64,000 nt of DNA, taken from NCBI RefSeq assembly GCF_900110105.1, contig NZ_FOCL01000004.1:186001-250000 (forward strand). Reading direction: 5' to 3'. This document shows positions 60,884 through 64,000 of this stretch, one piece after another. Position numbers and translations under genes: made by a program. A model generated the notes under the pieces. The model did not search any database. It was not told the origin of the DNA and saw nothing but the letters and a program-made list of their open reading frames with translations. This DNA comes from Mucilaginibacter gossypiicola. Lineage in GTDB: Bacteria > Bacteroidota > Bacteroidia > Sphingobacteriales > Sphingobacteriaceae. How positions within the stretch are numbered: the first letter of the stretch is position 1; every line of letters starts with the position of its first letter.

Positions 60884-62032
60884 TTATTTCAGTTGTTTCA
60901 GGCTAAACCTCAATGTTTCAATGGCCTCTTTTTGCCTTGAAATAATCACGTACATATAGCCATTATAAACAATGGTATGGGGGTAACCATATTGCCCGCC
61001 TTTCCACAAGCCTTCTTTTTTAAGATGATATAGCTCATTAGCTATAATATAATTTTTATCAAAGATTTTACCATCTTTTGATAGCGAGAGCACCAGCGGG
61101 TTGCGGTCATAATGGTGCAGGGTATCGGGGATGCCTACGTAATAAAAACGTTTATCGGGTAACCGGCCCAGGTGAAACTTGCTGTCATTATCCGAAAAAG
61201 GGGCCTCCACCGGCCGCGACCAGCTGTTGCCGTTATCCTTGCTTTCGGTAAGCCATAAATGGCCTTTCCAGCCTTTACCGGTTACCCTGAGCAGCATATG
61301 CAATACATTGTCATCAGTTTCAAAAAATGAGCCTTCACAAAGTGGCGGTAATCCTGATTTTGCAGCGGGGGCATAAAACATGGCAGGGTTATCCTGTTTA
61401 TAAAGTGAATCGGGATAAAAACTGCTTAGCTTCCAGCCCGAAAGCCCGCGGGGATCATCGGTGTAAGGAAAAGTGAAATTACCACTGATGATCAACCTGC
61501 CGCTATTTGTAACCTCAGGCCCATGGTTGGGTACAACAGGCAAATGCATATCAAGCGGTTGGCTCCAATGTTCACCGTCGGTACTGGTTTTAGCCCATAA
61601 ATGGGTGTTATTGCGATGTTTGTCGTAGTCGCCATAATAGGCTACCAGGGTTCCTTTGTATTGATAAAGCCCGGCGGCAGTGAGTACCGTGAGGGTATCG
61701 TTGATTTTGCCCGGAGTAGCTAATGTTTTTAATGGCGACCAGTGTTTGAAATCTTTAGAAGTAGAATACACTACTCTTTGCCCCGGCGAATCCTCATCAA
61801 TCATTCCGTTGCTCCATATGGCCACAAAACGGTCTTTAAAATGAATGATGGATGCGTGATGGTTATAAAGCCACTCTTTATCGGGCGAGTAGATCATCGA
61901 TCGTTCGATGTTTAACCTCGGTACTCCGGCTTCGGTTTGGTAATTGTTGCGAATGGCCGGGGTTTGGGCGTGGGCGCCAAGAACAGATAGAAAAAGGGAG
62001 GTAACAAAAAAAGACTTGAATTTTGCAGACAT
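60884..62032 (-). CDS. sialidase/BNR-repeat-like exported protein
   Basis: The 382-residue protein has a signal peptide (ends AHAQ). Beta-propeller blades contain Asp boxes (SKDNGNSWSRP fits SxDxGxxW; STDGEHWSQ and SKDFKHWSP are related). FRIP-like start RFVAIWSNGM near residue 70 and an HMLLR/VIISRQ end fit the exo-alpha-sialidase superfamily, but key arginines cannot be placed with certainty. Possibly acts on host or plant polysaccharides. Single gene. Confidence 0.75.
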   Translation of the reverse strand: MSAKFKSFFVTSLFLSVLGAHAQTPAIRNNYQTEAGVPRLNIERSMIYSPDKEWLYNHHASIIHFKDRFVAIWSNGMIDEDSPGQRVVYSTSKDFKHWSPLKTLATPGKINDTLTVLTAAGLYQYKGTLVAYYGDYDKHRNNTHLWAKTSTDGEHWSQPLDMHLPVVPNHGPEVTNSGRLIISGNFTFPYTDDPRGLSGWKLSSFYPDSLYKQDNPAMFYAPAAKSGLPPLCEGSFFETDDNVLHMLLRVTGKGWKGHLWLTESKDNGNSWSRPVEAPFSDNDSKFHLGRLPDKRFYYVGIPDTLHHYDRNPLVLSLSKDGKIFDKNYIIANELYHLKKEGLWKGGQYGYPHTIVYNGYMYVIISRQKEAIETLRFSLKQLK

Positions 62033-62206
62033 GATCCTAATTAACGCAATTTATCCGGTTAGTAAAAACGGAGTTGAAATTTGCTGATGTGCGGTATCGC
62101 TTAAACAAAAAAACATAACTAAACTTTATAACAAAAGCATGGCAATCCTTTTATACCCAAATCAAGGTTCTTTTACTAAATTACATGCCTGTCAAATACA
62201 TCATTT

Positions 62207-64000
62207 ATGAAGCGAACATTACTTTTAATAGCCACGCTTTCAGTTGTTTTTAACGCATCCGCCCAACAAAAAAAGCCATTGAAGCCTGCGGATGTTTATC
62301 GTATCCCGGTAGTGAGTGATCCGCAATTATCGCCTGATGGTAAGTGGGTTGCCTACAGTGTATCGGATGTTGATACCGCTAAAGACCGCCGCGTATCCCA
62401 CTTATGGATGCAGAGTTTTGACGGCAAAGAATCTATCCAGTTAACTCACGGCGATGAGGCAGCCTCATCGCCGCGCTGGAGCCCGGATGGTAAATACTTA
62501 TCGTTTCTCTCCTCACGTGATTCAAAAACAGGTTCACAGGTTTGGCTGATCGACCGGCGTGGTGGTGAGGGTGCTAAGCTAACCAATATTAAAGGCGACT
62601 TAGGCGACTACGCCTGGAGCCCCGACGGTAAGCGCCTGGTAATGGTGATAGGCGACCCGGAAAACAAAGGCAAAGAAGAGCCTAAAACGCCAAAGCCAAT
62701 AGTTATTGACCGTTATCATTTTAAGCAGGATGTAGTTGGATATCTTCAGCACTTGCATAATCACCTTTATTTAATTGATGTTGCCACTAAAAAGCTTGAT
62801 ACTTTAACCCGGGGCGATAAAGATGAAAGTTCGCCGGTATGGTCGCCGGATAGCAAAACCATCGCTTTTGTCAGTAACCGAAGTGCCGATCCTGACAAAA
62901 ACCAAAATACCGATATCTTTACTATTGACGCCCGCCCAGGTGCCAGTATGTTGCAGCTTACTACCTGGAGTGGAAGGGATAGCAACCCGCAATGGAGCCC
63001 TGATGGGAGGTATATTTCCTATCTCCGTTCAACCAGCGATGCCGATTACATGATGTATGATCAAAGCGTAGTATGCATTATGGACGTTGTTGGCCAAAAT
63101 AATAAACCGCTTACCCTACAGCTTGACCGACCTGCTGCCGCACAAACCTGGGCTAAAGACAGCAAGAATATTGTATTTATTGTGACAGATGACCGCACGC
63201 GTTATTTAGCCAATATCAATATCAACAGCGGAAAGATCACTACGATAAACAAAGGCGATTACGTTTTTAATGATATAGCTACCAATCTTTCGGGTAATTG
63301 GATAGTACAAAAAACAGATCCGTATACCCCTGCCGAATTGTTTGCTTTGGAAGATAAAAAGCTGCGCAGGCTTACTTTTCATCATGATGAATGGCTAAAT
63401 ACCGTGCAACTTGCTTATGCCAAAGGTTTTGAATCAACAAGTTCTGATGGTACCAAAGTGTCGGGGATAGTTTTAACGCCCGATAGTGTTCCTGAAAAAA
63501 AGTATCCCTTAATTCTGTTTATTCACGGTGGCCCGGTTGGGCAGGATGAATTTAGTTTTGATGCTACCCGGCAAACGCTTGCTGCTGCCGGCTATGCCGT
63601 AGCGGCGGTAAATTATCGCGGTAGCAACGGTCGAGGATTAGATTACTGTAAAGCCATTTATGCCGATTGGGGCAATAAAGAGGTTAAGGATTTGCTTGGT
63701 GCTGTTGACGAATTAGAGAAATTAGGCATAGCCAACCCCGACAAGCTGGGCATAGGCGGTTGGAGTTATGGCGGTATCCTTACCGATTATACCATTGCAT
63801 CTGATACCCGTTTTAAAGCGGCTGCCAGTGGTGCAGGCAGCGCGTTACAGCTTTCTGTTTACGGCAGTGATCAGTATGTGTTACAGTATGAAAGCGAGAT
63901 AGGTGTGCCGTGGAAAAATGCCGATAAGTGGATCCAGATTTCATACCCGTTTTTCCATGCCGATAAAATAAAAACACCGGTAATGTTTATGTCAGGTCTG
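62207..64000 (+). CDS. S9 family prolyl oligopeptidase-like peptidase (3' end outside window)
   Basis: The frame starts at ATG 62207 and is open to base 64000 (598 codons), so the C-terminus is cut. A signal peptide (ends NASAQ) is followed by a seven-blade TolB-like propeller (LSPDGKWVAYSV, WSPDGKYLSFL, WSPDSKTIAFV, WSPDGRYISYL) and the catalytic alpha/beta hydrolase domain, with oxyanion HGGP and nucleophile GWSYGGILT. Asp and His of the triad lie beyond the window. Likely exported dipeptidyl or acylaminoacyl peptidase. Confidence 0.93.
   Translation, partial: MKRTLLLIATLSVVFNASAQQKKPLKPADVYRIPVVSDPQLSPDGKWVAYSVSDVDTAKDRRVSHLWMQSFDGKESIQLTHGDEAASSPRWSPDGKYLSFLSSRDSKTGSQVWLIDRRGGEGAKLTNIKGDLGDYAWSPDGKRLVMVIGDPENKGKEEPKTPKPIVIDRYHFKQDVVGYLQHLHNHLYLIDVATKKLDTLTRGDKDESSPVWSPDSKTIAFVSNRSADPDKNQNTDIFTIDARPGASMLQLTTWSGRDSNPQWSPDGRYISYLRSTSDADYMMYDQSVVCIMDVVGQNNKPLTLQLDRPAAAQTWAKDSKNIVFIVTDDRTRYLANININSGKITTINKGDYVFNDIATNLSGNWIVQKTDPYTPAELFALEDKKLRRLTFHHDEWLNTVQLAYAKGFESTSSDGTKVSGIVLTPDSVPEKKYPLILFIHGGPVGQDEFSFDATRQTLAAAGYAVAAVNYRGSNGRGLDYCKAIYADWGNKEVKDLLGAVDELEKLGIANPDKLGIGGWSYGGILTDYTIASDTRFKAAASGAGSALQLSVYGSDQYVLQYESEIGVPWKNADKWIQISYPFFHADKIKTPVMFMSGL

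Overview
The window looks like a chromosomal segment of a Bacteroidota bacterium, most likely Sphingobacteriaceae (Mucilaginibacter/Pedobacter-like). Pointers are a type IX secretion C-terminal sorting domain on a 1616-residue secreted protein, the gliding/T9SS factor GldC, Bacteroidota-type promoters (TTG/TTTG, about 20 nt, TAnnTTTG) that often sit right at the start codon, few Shine-Dalgarno sequences, many lipoproteins with SxC/LxxC lipoboxes, and families such as CarboxypepD_reg-like, DUF2520, DUF4136 and CcmD. I see no phage, insertion sequence, integrase, CRISPR array, tRNA or rRNA. The species assignment is inference.

Layout. 1-1064: end of an ECF sigma factor gene with two small partner genes. 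1.1-6.5 kb: small and single-gene units (VOC protein, Pr6Pr membrane protein, GH16 glucanase, metallophosphoesterase). 6.8-9.7 kb: a large outer-membrane barrel protein with a TolB-like propeller and a putative zinc-peptidase motif. 10-12.5 kb: cutC, a Ntn-type asparaginase, a DUF2007 protein. 12.5-15 kb: WYL regulator followed by EVE, SRPBCC and GyrI-like genes. 15.3-18.2 kb: dihydroorotase and a divergent HxlR/NmrA pair with a clear operator-promoter. 18.5-20.9 kb: DEAD-box helicase operon with gldC. 21-27.8 kb: a four-gene signalling cluster (CHASE3-GAF hybrid kinase, CheR, CheB, REC-PAS hybrid kinase). 28.4-40.7 kb: cytochrome c maturation genes (ccmB; ccmCD; ccmEF) interspersed with a porin-Rieske-imelysin-dihaem cytochrome operon that looks like a metal/iron uptake system, and a glutamate dehydrogenase. 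40.7-46.3 kb: housekeeping genes (dioxygenase, DUF2520, ferredoxin, IscX, KdsC, Maf). 46.4-51.4 kb: giant T9SS cargo plus a small membrane-anchored protein. 52-54 kb: M1 peptidase. 54.1-56.8 kb: a compact operon of an altered Lgt-like integral membrane protein, a radical SAM enzyme resembling the tetraether-synthase (Tes/MJ0619) group, and two paralogous small membrane proteins. 56.8-64 kb: Ppx/GppA phosphatase, ABC exporter, membrane protein, sialidase-like protein and a truncated S9 peptidase.

The most unusual feature is the 54.1-56.8 kb operon: the Lgt-like protein keeps the two arginines and the Lgt fold motifs but has Leu where Lgt has its essential His and Cys where it has a conserved Asn, and it is translationally coupled to the Tes-like radical SAM gene. 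This suggests an undescribed lipid or lipoprotein modification. Second, the porin-Rieske-imelysin-dihaem operon has an inverted repeat exactly over its promoter. Third, intergenic spaces are filled with several different families of palindromic or degenerate word-like repeats, one nested in another.
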